Of a DNA stretch of 64,000 bases, positions 42,330-50,481 are shown in pieces. The stretch is from a bacterium (GTDB lineage: Bacteria; Bdellovibrionota; UBA1018), in NCBI GenBank assembly GCA_019751945.1, contig JAIEMT010000009.1, forward strand, positions 1 through 64,000. The letters are read 5' to 3'. Position 1 is the stretch's first letter. Each line of letters starts with the position of its first letter. The translations under genes and the position numbers were made by a program. The notes beneath the pieces are model-generated. The model saw only the letters and a program-made list of their open reading frames with translations. It had not been told where the DNA came from and did no database searches.

Positions 42330-43160
42330 ATGGAAACCGTCCGGAATCTCTTGTTCAAGATTCCTCTCGCAGAAAGTTTCATTCACGCTTTAGGCCAGCG
42401 CACCGTGCGCTTGGTTCAGTTTGCCGGCGGCTTCGGTTATCTGAGTTACCAAATCCTTCGCGAGCTCTTTCGCCCCCCCTATCATTTCCGTCTAGTGGTT
42501 CAGGAAATCATGACCATCGGAATCCAATCCTTCATGCTGGTCGCGGTTACCGCGATAGCTACGGGTTCGGTGATGGCGCTGCAATTTGGAAATGGTTTAG
42601 CAAAATTTGGTGGCACGCTTTACGTTCCGAAGCTCGTTGCTCTCGCCATTGCTCGCGAAATGGGCCCCGTGTTTACGAGCCTTCTTTTGGCCGGAAGAAT
42701 TGGTTCCGGTATTGCTGCTGAAGTCGCTTCGATGAAAGTGACCCAACAGATCGACGCCATTCGAGCCTTGGGCACTAGCCCCATTAAACGCATCGTGATC
42801 CCCAAGGTGATGGCCAGTCTGATTGCAGTTCCGCTTCTGACTTTATTTGCGGACTACATCGGAATCTTGGGCGCCGTTTTGATTTCTCTGCACGAAATGA
42901 AAATCCCCGTCGAGTTTTTTCTTTCCAAAGTGGTGGAAACTCTGCGAGTGTACGACCTCTTCACAGGGCTGCTAAAAACAGTGGTTTTTGCGCTGTTTAT
43001 TTCCATTACCGCTTGTTGGAAAGGATTGAATACCGAAGGCGGAACTCAAGGCGTCGGCAATGCCACGACTTGGGTGGTGGTGACATCGAGTATCTTCATC
43101 ATGATCAGCGATTTCTTTTTAACAAAAATTTTCATCCTGACTGTTTACCCGAGGTACTGA
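42330..43160 (+). CDS. mlaE: MlaE-type ABC transporter permease
   Basis: Inner-membrane permease of the MlaFEDB-type phospholipid transporter. 276 residues with about five or six helices. The family block EMGPVFTSLLLAGRIGSGIAAEVASMKVTQQIDAIRALG is present (landmarks AGRIGSGIAAE and EQIDALxALG), and so are SPIKRIVIPKVMASL and a C-terminal GGTQGVGNATTWVVV. Stop codon and mlaF start are two bases apart. Confidence 0.94.
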   Translation: METVRNLLFKIPLAESFIHALGQRTVRLVQFAGGFGYLSYQILRELFRPPYHFRLVVQEIMTIGIQSFMLVAVTAIATGSVMALQFGNGLAKFGGTLYVPKLVALAIAREMGPVFTSLLLAGRIGSGIAAEVASMKVTQQIDAIRALGTSPIKRIVIPKVMASLIAVPLLTLFADYIGILGAVLISLHEMKIPVEFFLSKVVETLRVYDLFTGLLKTVVFALFISITACWKGLNTEGGTQGVGNATTWVVVTSSIFIMISDFFLTKIFILTVYPRY

Positions 43161-43162
43161 AC

Positions 43163-43918
43163 TTGGCAGCAACGAAAGCTTCCCATGAAGTCGTTCTGAA
43201 CGTACGAGGCATTCATAAAACGTTCGGGAACAAACGCGTTCACCAAGGCGTTTCATTTGATTTGCGGGCAGGAGAAATACTCGGCCTGTTCGGCGGCTCT
43301 GGCAGCGGGAAGAGCGTCATTCTAAGATCGATCATCGGTCTGGAAAAACCCGACCAAGGTGAAATTCTTTTCGAAGATCTCAACATTGTCGATCTCACCG
43401 AAGACGAACTCATGAAGGTTCGAACTCGAATCGGATACGTTTTTCAGAACGGCGCGTTATTCGATTCTTTGACGGTTGAGGAAAATCTTTCCTACCCTCT
43501 CAAGGCTCACACGAATTTTAATCCGCACCAAATTCACGAACGCGTGAACCAAATGCTCGAGCTGATTGACATGAAAAACAGCAATCAACTCCTTCCGAAC
43601 GAACTTTCCGGAGGGATGCAAAAGCGCGCTGGGCTTGCTCGTGCGATCATTCTCGAACCCAAAATCATTCTCTTTGACGAACCCACTGCGGGTCTCGACC
43701 CCGTGAACACGAAGCGCCTCATCGACAATGTCAAAAAATTGAAGTCGACGGGAATCACCGGCATTTTTGTCACCCACGATATTCCGACGGCGTTCGAAAT
43801 TGCTGACCGAATTGCCATTCTCTACAATGGAAAGATCCATACTCTGGATACTGTTGAGAACATCAAGAAGTCGAAGGACGAGATCGTACAATCATTTATT
43901 TCGGGAGCGCTGGAGTAA
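43163..43918 (+). CDS. mlaF: MlaF-type ABC transporter ATPase
   Basis: ATP-binding subunit that powers the Mla complex. About 251 residues from TTG 43163, chosen because GAGGT stands eight bases ahead and it lies just behind the mlaE stop; the open frame extends upstream into mlaE. Walker A FGGSGSGKSV, Q-loop VFQNGALFDSLTVEENL, signature LSGGMQKRAGLARAI, Walker B IILFDEPTAGLDP and H-loop THD are complete. Confidence 0.95.
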   Translation: MAATKASHEVVLNVRGIHKTFGNKRVHQGVSFDLRAGEILGLFGGSGSGKSVILRSIIGLEKPDQGEILFEDLNIVDLTEDELMKVRTRIGYVFQNGALFDSLTVEENLSYPLKAHTNFNPHQIHERVNQMLELIDMKNSNQLLPNELSGGMQKRAGLARAIILEPKIILFDEPTAGLDPVNTKRLIDNVKKLKSTGITGIFVTHDIPTAFEIADRIAILYNGKIHTLDTVENIKKSKDEIVQSFISGALE

Positions 43919-43932
43919 GGATAGTTACTTAA

Positions 43933-44733
43933 ATGAAGAAGCTAGACGTCGAAGTTAAAGTTGGAATTTTTATCACGCTGGGCACTACACTGGCCATGCT
44001 CTCGCTCATTTTCTTAGGCGGGGTGGATAGCTTCTTCTCGCGTTACAACCGCTACTACACCCACTTTGAATCTGTCGATGGCTTAGTCAGCGGCGCCAAG
44101 ATTGTATTAGGCGGAATTCAAATCGGAACGATTGAAGAAATTAGTTTTGATTCGAAGCAGGGCAATGTCGTCGTGAAACTGAAAGTCTTCAAGCGCTACG
44201 AAGCTATTTTGAAAAAAGACACGATGGCCGAGATTCTCACCCAAGGGGTTTTGGGCGATAAATTCATTTCCCTCACCACCAACAGCACGGAGCCCGACAT
44301 GCTCGCCGAGGGTGCGGAAATTCCCGCAAAGCCCACTCGCGATATCTCTCAGTTTCTCTCCAAAGGAGATCAGCTCCTAGTTTCCCTCGATAGCATCGCC
44401 AAGAGTGTCGACGCGATTTTGAAATCGTTTCAGAAAAATAATCGCAACGAAATCGTATTTGAAAATCTGGCAGTGCTCTCTAAAAACTTGGGCGCTTCCA
44501 GCGATAACTTTAAAAAGAGCATCGGTCATTTAGAAGGCATCTTAGACAAGGTCAACAGCGGCCAAGGCACCCTCGGCGCGTTGGTCAACGATCCGGGTCT
44601 GTATGATGATGTGCGCGCCCTCTTTGGCGGCGCGAATCGCAACCGCATTGTTCGCAACCTCGTTCGCCAAACCGTTCAAAGTAACGAAGAAGCCGACGCT
44701 GCAAACGCTCGTCGCGGTAAAAAAGAACGCTAA
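43933..44733 (+). CDS. mlaD: MlaD-type MCE-domain protein
   Basis: MCE-domain substrate-binding protein anchored to the inner membrane, forming a ring under MlaE. 266 residues: N-terminal transmembrane helix (VGIFITLGTTLAMLSLIFLGG), the MCE domain (VDGLVSGAKIVLGGIQIGTIEEI, LTQGVLGDKFISLT) and a long C-terminal helical part with NSGQGTLGALVNDPGLYDD. Shares its last bases with the convergent lipoprotein gene. No mlaC or mlaB is next to it. Confidence 0.94.
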   Translation: MKKLDVEVKVGIFITLGTTLAMLSLIFLGGVDSFFSRYNRYYTHFESVDGLVSGAKIVLGGIQIGTIEEISFDSKQGNVVVKLKVFKRYEAILKKDTMAEILTQGVLGDKFISLTTNSTEPDMLAEGAEIPAKPTRDISQFLSKGDQLLVSLDSIAKSVDAILKSFQKNNRNEIVFENLAVLSKNLGASSDNFKKSIGHLEGILDKVNSGQGTLGALVNDPGLYDDVRALFGGANRNRIVRNLVRQTVQSNEEADAANARRGKKER

Positions 44734-45281
44734 TTCTGTGAGGACACTCGCGGATTGATTCGACACTCCACGCGCTGAGTGAATTTGGCATTTCCCGAAT
44801 AAGAGTAAATGGTCGTCGGAGTGGTTTCGAGCACCCAAGGGGTATCTTCTACAATCGTTACCGAACCCGCGGATCCCGCACTTTCCAAAGGGCGATCGTT
44901 GTAACCCGTGTAAGCGGAGAAATCCAAAGACACCTCTGAAAACTCCCGAAGCTTGGTTTGATAGATATCCAAAGTCATCTTCGCTTGGTAATCGCCCACC
45001 GTGCTCACTAACTCGAGTTCCTTCGGGGTGGATTCGGATCCAAACTCAAAAACTACTTCCGAGGGAGCAGAAGCTTCCACAGGAAAGTCCGAACGCTCGA
45101 CTTTGTAAGTCTGTCGACAAACCAGCTTGGCTGTTCTAGGAGCCAAAAGTTCCGGCGCTAAAATCTTCACCTGCGCCTCACCCACCACGCCCGGAACTGC
45201 TTTGACTTTGGTGACCTTGCCACCGCAACCGGCGATTCCGAACCCTGCGCAAACCATCATTATATAAGGAAGCTTCTTCAT
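44730..45281 (-). CDS. Lipoprotein of unknown function, convergent with mlaD
   Basis: 183 residues, lipobox GIAGC with the cysteine at about residue 19. The mature part is beta-rich with two cysteines (LVCRQTY and VECRINP) near its ends. No family recognised. Its last 4 bases overlap the mlaD stop on the other strand, which leaves no room for a terminator. Two dyads lie upstream at 45371-45413. Confidence 0.75.
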   Translation of the reverse strand: MKKLPYIMMVCAGFGIAGCGGKVTKVKAVPGVVGEAQVKILAPELLAPRTAKLVCRQTYKVERSDFPVEASAPSEVVFEFGSESTPKELELVSTVGDYQAKMTLDIYQTKLREFSEVSLDFSAYTGYNDRPLESAGSAGSVTIVEDTPWVLETTPTTIYSYSGNAKFTQRVECRINPRVSSQN

Positions 45282-45370
45282 GCCCTCCTTATATAGCGCA
45301 ATGCGACATATAACAAACTGTTTACATGCAGTATATTAAGTGTCTGAATTTATTTAATTAAATCTACGAG

Positions 45371-45413
45371 ATCACCCGTCCCGGGGCGAGTGATAGTACT
45401 GTATTAGTACTAT
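45371..45413. promoter_or_regulatory. Two adjacent dyads upstream of a lipoprotein gene
   Basis: ATCACCCG (45371-45378) and CGAGTGAT (45387-45394) form a dyad with one mismatch; ATAGTACT (45393-45400) and AGTACTAT (45406-45413) form a perfect 8-bp dyad with a five-base centre, overlapping the first by two bases. In the 255-base gap between the lipoprotein gene at 45281 and the terminator at 45470. They look like protein-binding operators; no regulator is assigned. Confidence 0.4.
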
Positions 45414-45469
45414 TTACTTTCAACCAATGAATTACAGTCACCGATCGAAACCGGCAGCACCGTCTTCCC

Positions 45470-45513
45470 AAAAAAGAACCCCCGAAGCAGCATCCAGCCA
45501 CTCCAGGGGTTCC
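45470..45513 (-). terminator. Rho-independent terminator of the second sigma-54 activator
   Basis: On the minus strand GAACCCC and GGGGGTTC form a stem around a loop, followed by TTTTTT (45470-45475 reads A-run on the plus strand). It lies about 25 bases past the activator stop. Confidence 0.8.
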
Positions 45514-45536
45514 TATCTACATCAACTGATTTGAGC

Positions 45537-46655
45537 TTAGTTCTCGAGAATTTCTCCGCCATTGCCATTCGAAGACGAATTCATGGCAGCGATGGCCTGA
45601 GCGTTGATTTCCATCGTATCTAGAGCTTCTTCGCTGACGCCACCCTTTGAAACCGGGATGATCATTCCGCGCTTACGGAGCTTCTCAACAAGGGTCGTGC
45701 GGTTCATCTTCAAGAGTTCGCTTGCGCGATTCTTGTTGTTGCCCGTACGAGCCAGAGCTTGATCGATCAAATGATTTTCAAACGCAGCAACGATGTTCTT
45801 CAGATCCACGCCCGAGTTCGGAAGAACCATTCTCGGAAATTCTGAAGCCGACAGAGCACCTGCGCCCGCCGGACGACCTTCAGCGTACTTCTGGAAGATG
45901 CGGTGTGGGAGGTCCCCTAAGTCCACCGTGCCTTGTCCCTTGAGAATCACGATACGTTCCATGAGGTTTTCAAGCTCACGAACGTTTCCCGGCCAGTCGT
46001 ACGCCATCAGGGCTTCCAAAATCTGACCCGATGGAGCTTCAACGGAATGACCGGTCAGCTCGTTAAACTGTTTTACGAAATGTTGAATGAGTAGCGGAAT
46101 ATCCGTCTTTCTTTCACGTAATGACGGAATCTTCAGTGGAATCACATTTAAGCGGTAGTAGAGATCTTCGCGAAATTCCTTCTTTTGAACCGCTTCTTCT
46201 AAATTGCGATTGGTAGCTGCGACGATACGAACGTCGACTTCAATCGTCTTAGAAGAACCGACCGCTTCAAACTGCTTGGTCTGAAGTACTCGTAGAAGTT
46301 TCACTTGCAGATGAAGAGGCATCTCGCCGATTTCATCCAAGAAGATCGTTCCACCTTGGGCAGATTCGAAACGACCTTGGCGATTTTGCATCGCCCCGGT
46401 AAATGCGCCCTTCATGTGTCCGAAAAGTTCGGCTTCGAGAAGTTCAGAGGGTATTGCGCCACAGTTCACGATCACCATCGGTTTAGAAGCTCTGTTCGAA
46501 CTCTCATGAATCGCTCGAGCTACTAATTCCTTACCGGTGCCGCTTTCGCCTGTAATCAATACCGTGCTGTCTGTCTGGGCCAGCTTTTCGATTGTTTTGA
46601 ATAGATTCTGAATTGCTAAACTTTCACCCACTAGTGGTGACTGAAATGTGAGCAT
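45537..46655 (-). CDS. Second sigma-54 activator without receiver domain
   Basis: About 372 residues from ATG 46655 with GGGAG before it. AAA+ core: [27 protein letters not shown], arginine finger region [10 protein letters not shown], then a Fis-type helix-turn-helix ([24 protein letters not shown]) and a 50-residue Asn/Ser/Gly-rich tail. As with the flagellar activator there is no receiver, GAF or PAS domain. It resembles FleQ/FlrA-type AAA+ proteins in layout. Targets cannot be told from the sequence; the nearest sigma-54 site is that at 41561-41577. Own promoter at 46730-46758. Confidence 0.92.
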   Translation of the reverse strand: MLTFQSPLVGESLAIQNLFKTIEKLAQTDSTVLITGESGTGKELVARAIHESSNRASKPMVIVNCGAIPSELLEAELFGHMKGAFTGAMQNRQGRFESAQGGTIFLDEIGEMPLHLQVKLLRVLQTKQFEAVGSSKTIEVDVRIVAATNRNLEEAVQKKEFREDLYYRLNVIPLKIPSLRERKTDIPLLIQHFVKQFNELTGHSVEAPSGQILEALMAYDWPGNVRELENLMERIVILKGQGTVDLGDLPHRIFQKYAEGRPAGAGALSASEFPRMVLPNSGVDLKNIVAAFENHLIDQALARTGNNKNRASELLKMNRTTLVEKLRKRGMIIPVSKGGVSEEALDTMEINAQAIAAMNSSSNGNGGEILEN

Positions 46656-46729
46656 CAATGCTCCCCCCTTTTAAACCCGTCCTTGAGTCCTACAGGTATT
46701 GGACGTAATGTCCGCAACCCACATCTAAA

Positions 46730-46758
46730 AGGCTAAGCAAAGATTGCCGACCTGTCAA
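46730..46758 (-). promoter_or_regulatory. Candidate sigma-70-type promoter of the second activator
   Basis: On the minus strand TTGACA at 46758-46753 and TAGCCT at 46735-46730, separated by 17 bases. The -35 is perfect, the -10 weak. It would give a leader of about 65-70 bases. Confidence 0.45.
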
Positions 46759-46844
46759 AAAATTTTGTACGATTTTTTGGCGCTAAACGACCTTTTGACC
46801 GGTGCGTCTTAAACTGAGGCAATTTATCTAAGAATTCCGAAAAG

Positions 46845-46861
46845 ATGGCCACTTCCGCCAT
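46845..46861. terminator. Weak hairpin terminator behind the barrel protein gene
   Basis: ATGGC at 46845-46849 and GCCAT at 46857-46861, followed on the minus strand by CTTTT, 24 bases past the stop of the gene at 46885. Confidence 0.4.
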
Positions 46862-46884
46862 TTATTACCTTTTCGTTATTTTAT

Positions 46885-47352
46885 TTAAAAAGACCAGCCC
46901 AGGGAGAGGCCGCCCCAGGGCTGAAAGGTATTTCCGCCAAAGAAACCATAGGCGGTCAAACGAACCAGGAACCCTGCGTCGCTTCGAACTTCATAACCCA
47001 AACCAACGTTGCCTACCACTGACGAAGACGTCCGAAGGTCTCCAAAAATGGTGTTCAATGTACTCGAGCCGAAGATTGTCACCCCAGCCGTAAGGTAGAG
47101 AGAGCTCTGCTCTTTCAAAAAGTAATAGTTTACATAGGCAGGAAAGGCAGAAGAATTCCAAACTGTAGTACCAAAACCAATCCCAGCAACAAGAGACTCA
47201 TCGACGGCTCGGTCGTAATTTATAGACCAGATCCCCGCATGCCCCATAACTTCCAAACTCATCGCATTCGGATTCGTCACCCGAGTATTTTCCGCCCGAG
47301 CAGAAAGAGAAACCACCAACCCCGCCAACACCACGAAAAGAATCTTTTTCAT
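46885..47352 (-). CDS. Small outer-membrane beta-barrel-like protein
   Basis: 155 residues from ATG 47352. Signal peptide (LFVVLAGLVVSLSARA), then amphipathic strands rich in Gly, Tyr, Phe and Ser ending in LSLGWSF, a C-terminal aromatic of the kind that the BAM complex recognises. At this size it would be a small 8-strand barrel. Its ATG overlaps the stop of the preceding two-helix membrane gene (TGATG), so the two are coupled. Substrate unknown. Confidence 0.7.
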   Translation of the reverse strand: MKKILFVVLAGLVVSLSARAENTRVTNPNAMSLEVMGHAGIWSINYDRAVDESLVAGIGFGTTVWNSSAFPAYVNYYFLKEQSSLYLTAGVTIFGSSTLNTIFGDLRTSSSVVGNVGLGYEVRSDAGFLVRLTAYGFFGGNTFQPWGGLSLGWSF

Positions 47353-47585
47353 CACTGTCTCCCAATCTGGCCTACGCCTAGAAATTTACCGACCCAGCGG
47401 TCAGCGTTTCGATCACCTCGGGTGATAACCCAAACTAAACTTAAAATAACGAGTACGGCACTCAGAAATAAAACCCATCGATAGGAAGGTTTTTTCTTAC
47501 GTCGAAAATAAATACCCAGATCCACCAGAACTATGGCCAGCGGTACTGCCCAGTAGGGAAAGAAGCGTACAAGGTTATAGAGCAC
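47352..47585 (-). CDS. Small two-helix membrane protein
   Basis: 77 residues with two hydrophobic helices (PYWAVPLAIVLVDLGIYF and WVLFLSAVLVILSLVWVI) separated by RRKKKPSYR, so the loop is probably cytoplasmic. No family recognised. It begins two bases behind the metK stop and is coupled to the barrel protein gene, so it is likely a real gene of the metK transcript. Confidence 0.65.
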   Translation of the reverse strand: MLYNLVRFFPYWAVPLAIVLVDLGIYFRRKKKPSYRWVLFLSAVLVILSLVWVITRGDRNADRWVGKFLGVGQIGRQ

Positions 47586-47586
47586 G

Positions 47587-48759
47587 TTATTTCAGGCTCT
47601 TGAGCGCCTGCACTTGATCTGTTTTTTCCCAAGTGAACTCGGGTTCAGCGCGACCGAAGTGACCGTAAGCGGCCGTCTTCAGATAGATCGGGCGGAGCAG
47701 ATCCAGCGACTGAATGATGCCCGCTGGGCGGAGATGGAAAATCTCGCGCGCAGCGACTTCGAGTTTCTTGAGTTCCACTTTTTCAGTGCCGAAAGCGTTG
47801 ACCATCACGCTGACGGGTTCAGCCACACCGATGGCATAAGCGAGCTGGACTAAGCATTTGTCTGCCAAGCCAGCAGCCACGATGTTCTTCGCAACGTAGC
47901 GGCCCATGTAACAAGCCGAACGATCCACCTTTGAAGGATCCTTGCCCGAGAAAGCCCCACCGCCGTGCGCGCCGTGGCCGCCGTAGGTGTCGACAATAAT
48001 TTTACGGCCGGTGAGACCGCAATCGCCCATCGGACCACCGATCACGAAACGACCGGTTGGGTTGATGTAAAACTTGGTGTTCGCATCGAGGTACTTGCCG
48101 GGAATGACTTTCTTCACGACTTCCTCGATCATCGCTTCTTTAATCTGAGAGTGTTTGATGGCTTCGTCGTGCTGAGTGCTGACGACGACAGCGTCCACGC
48201 GGCGCGGAACCCCATCTTCATACTCAACAGTGACTTGGGTCTTTCCATCCGGACGCAACCAACCGAGGGTGCCATTCTTTCGCACCTGCGACAGGCGCAG
48301 TGCGAGTTTATGCGAAAGGTCCATCGTGAGCGGCATGAGTTCTTCAGACTCGCGCACGGCATAGCCGAACATGATGCCTTGATCTCCCGCACCTTGTTCT
48401 TGCTGATTGTGCATGCCCTGACCTTGGGTCACGCCTTGAGCAATGTCTGGCGACTGACGATCCAAGGTGACCATCACGCTGCAGGTCTTGTAATCGAAAC
48501 CTTTGTCCGACGAATCGTAACCAATCTTCTTAATCGTCTCGCGAGCGACATGAGAGTAGTCCACTCGAGCGTTTGTGGTCACTTCTCCTGCAATCACCAC
48601 CAAACCGGTGGTCACCAACGTCTCACAAGCCACGCGCGATTTCGGATCTTGAGTCAAGATCGCGTCCAGGACGGCGTCTGAAATCTGATCGGCAATCTTA
48701 TCGGGATGGCCTTCGGTGACGGATTCAGAAGTGAAAAGATAGTTACGCTTCGAGCTCAT
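47587..48759 (-). CDS. metK: S-adenosylmethionine synthase
   Basis: Makes S-adenosylmethionine from methionine and ATP in the cytoplasm. About 390 residues from ATG 48759 (the open frame runs on to 48873, but that stretch encodes another gene in a different frame). Signatures: [31 protein letters not shown], the P-loop-like [12 protein letters not shown] and [19 protein letters not shown] precedes the ATG. No SAM riboswitch is apparent before it. Confidence 0.97.
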   Translation of the reverse strand: MSSKRNYLFTSESVTEGHPDKIADQISDAVLDAILTQDPKSRVACETLVTTGLVVIAGEVTTNARVDYSHVARETIKKIGYDSSDKGFDYKTCSVMVTLDRQSPDIAQGVTQGQGMHNQQEQGAGDQGIMFGYAVRESEELMPLTMDLSHKLALRLSQVRKNGTLGWLRPDGKTQVTVEYEDGVPRRVDAVVVSTQHDEAIKHSQIKEAMIEEVVKKVIPGKYLDANTKFYINPTGRFVIGGPMGDCGLTGRKIIVDTYGGHGAHGGGAFSGKDPSKVDRSACYMGRYVAKNIVAAGLADKCLVQLAYAIGVAEPVSVMVNAFGTEKVELKKLEVAAREIFHLRPAGIIQSLDLLRPIYLKTAAYGHFGRAEPEFTWEKTDQVQALKSLK

Positions 48760-48775
48760 AGAGGTCCTAACCTTT

Positions 48776-48901
48776 TTATTCTTGGTGGATGGCGAACTTC
48801 GGAGTCGTGCCTTTGTTTTGTTGCTTGCGCTTGCGGGCTTTCCCTTTGCGGGCTTTGCGAACTTTTCTGGCATTGCGAGTTTTTCCGGTACGTGACGACA
48901 T
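48776..48901 (-). CDS. 41-residue basic protein upstream of metK
   Basis: A small open frame ending at TAA 48778-48776, 16 bases before metK. It encodes 41 residues that begin [19 protein letters not shown] and contain about 40% Arg and Lys, ending [15 protein letters not shown] lies nine bases ahead of the ATG, an excellent ribosome-binding site. Composition suggests an RNA-binding ribosomal-type protein; I do not recognise the family. Because it uses a different frame, the apparent N-terminal extension of metK is an artefact. Confidence 0.72.
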   Translation of the reverse strand: MSSRTGKTRNARKVRKARKGKARKRKQQNKGTTPKFAIHQE

Positions 48902-48941
48902 GTTGATCCAACCTCCAGATCTAGGGTAATTCTTTTTCCCA

Positions 48942-48971
48942 GATCTAGCCTTCGGTACGGACCCTTGTCAA
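48942..48971 (-). promoter_or_regulatory. Candidate promoter of the small basic protein-metK transcript
   Basis: Perfect -35 TTGACA (48971-48966 on the minus strand) and a weak -10 TAGATC (48947-48942), 18 bases apart. An imperfect hairpin built on two AGATCT boxes (48917-48946) overlaps the -10 and ends next to the Shine-Dalgarno sequence. Confidence 0.4.
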
Positions 48972-49029
48972 TTCCATACTTCTGAGCTCTGCGGCTTAAC
49001 TTGGCTTAATCCTTGCCCTTCTCCTAGCC

Positions 49030-50481
49030 ATGAAACTCCAATGGCACTTCGTTTTTGCGGTCACTTCGTTTCTTCCGTTTCTAATGACAACTAGCACAAG
49101 GGGGACAGAACTCGTTCCTAAACCTCCCCTGGTTTTGGCCCAAGGGGAACAGAGATTGCTCCAAATTCCAGGCCTTCTTCGCTACTCCGTAGGCGATCCG
49201 ATTTTGAAAGTCTACCCCCTGAAAAAATCAGTGCCTTCGGCTGAAGAGGCGCTCCTAGTCAAGGGCTTGAAGCCCGGACGAACCGATCTTTGGGTCTGGA
49301 AAACCGATGGTTCGACAGAGTTTCGGCCAGTCCGAATTGAGAAATGGGCTCCGGACGGGGCCGACGGGGGGCTGCGACGGGAGCTCGATCTTCTGCAAGA
49401 AGTCGAGGTCATCGCTTCGGGTCCAGGAGTGATCCTCCGGGGGGAGGTTCGAAGCTGGGAGGAAGCCAAGCGGGTCGGACGCCTCGCCGACGCGTACCGG
49501 GCTCTCGTTAAAAATGAGACCCTACCCACCGCCACCTTGCTGGCCCAAGGCCGGGAGCGAATCGACGCCTGGTTAAAAACCTCTTCTTACCGGGACAAAA
49601 TCTGGTTCGAAGAACGAGAGACTGGAATCTGGGTCCGAGGAAGCGCGACCTCTCCGCAGGAGCAAGTACGACTCGAGGCCAAATTGAAGTCGCTCTTCCC
49701 CTTGGTAGAGAGCGACGTTCAGTCCCTTCCTGACGATGCTCCAACCATTTACTTCCGGGTTTTTCTTCTCGAGCTGCGGCGCAGTGAATTCGGTGCGCTC
49801 GGGGTGCGTTGGCCTGCCGAACAAGAGGGGGCCTTTCGAGTGACTTCTTCTGCAGTCGCTTCGAGCCTCCAACTGGATCTCACCTTGCAGGCATTAGAAG
49901 GAAAGGGTGCCGCAAAAATTCTCTCGCGACCAGAACTCGCGGTGCGCGCACCCGGTGAAGCAGAACTTTTTGCCGGTGGAGAAATTCCGATTCGCACCAA
50001 GACTCATTACATGTCCCAGGTCAATTGGAAGCAGTTCGGAGTTTCATTGAAACTGAAAATCACTCACGTGGCTGGTGAAAAAATTCGGGCAGACATTTCC
50101 ACCGAAGTGAGCCAACTCGATAGTTCTCTTTCTCAAGACGATATTCCCGGGATGCAGGCGAATCGGATGCGCACTCAAGTGGATGCGAAGTTTGGAAAGC
50201 CGCTGCTGCTCTCGGGGCTCTTGCAACAGGGAATGCGCGACCAAGCCAAAGGGCTTCCGTTACTCCGGCAGATTCCGGTGCTGGGTTTACTCTTTGGCTC
50301 GGAAGATTATTTAAATAACGTATCGGAACTCGTCGCGATACTACTCCCCTACGCAGCTCCCCCCACCACGCGGTGGACGCTTCCGCGTGGCCCCCTTCCT
50401 CTTCCGCGCGATTGGACTTCTCCCGCAGCGGAACGCCAACTCAGAAACTCTCCAGGCTTTCCTTGGACGGCACTCGAATGA
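49030..50481 (+). CDS. CpaC/RcpA-type secretin (Tad pilus, type II-like)
   Basis: Outer-membrane secretin of the Tad/type II-III family, 483 residues. Signal peptide (FVFAVTSFLPFLMTTSTRG), a pilus-associated beta domain near 30-100 (VLAQGEQRLLQIPGL, VGDPILKVYP), a BON-like part near 110-190 and the secretin domain from about 300 (AKILSRPELAVRAPGEAELFAGGEIPI, VSLKLKITHVAG, PLLLSGLLQQGMRDQAKGLPLLRQIPVLGLLFG). Overlaps the ATPase gene by ATGA. Confidence 0.88.
   Translation: MKLQWHFVFAVTSFLPFLMTTSTRGTELVPKPPLVLAQGEQRLLQIPGLLRYSVGDPILKVYPLKKSVPSAEEALLVKGLKPGRTDLWVWKTDGSTEFRPVRIEKWAPDGADGGLRRELDLLQEVEVIASGPGVILRGEVRSWEEAKRVGRLADAYRALVKNETLPTATLLAQGRERIDAWLKTSSYRDKIWFEERETGIWVRGSATSPQEQVRLEAKLKSLFPLVESDVQSLPDDAPTIYFRVFLLELRRSEFGALGVRWPAEQEGAFRVTSSAVASSLQLDLTLQALEGKGAAKILSRPELAVRAPGEAELFAGGEIPIRTKTHYMSQVNWKQFGVSLKLKITHVAGEKIRADISTEVSQLDSSLSQDDIPGMQANRMRTQVDAKFGKPLLLSGLLQQGMRDQAKGLPLLRQIPVLGLLFGSEDYLNNVSELVAILLPYAAPPTTRWTLPRGPLPLPRDWTSPAAERQLRNSPGFPWTALE

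Noticed and set aside
47965-48681. 238-residue plus-strand ORF over metK
   Set aside because: Antisense shadow of metK without any domain.
48760-48873. N-terminal 38-residue extension of metK
   Set aside because: The stretch encodes the small basic protein in another frame with a good ribosome-binding site; metK starts at 48759.
49001-49018. Sigma-54-like sequence TTGGCTTAATCCTTGCC before the secretin gene
   Set aside because: The GG-GC spacing is right, but the start would fall about two bases before the ATG, leaving no leader, and the -24 box is incomplete.
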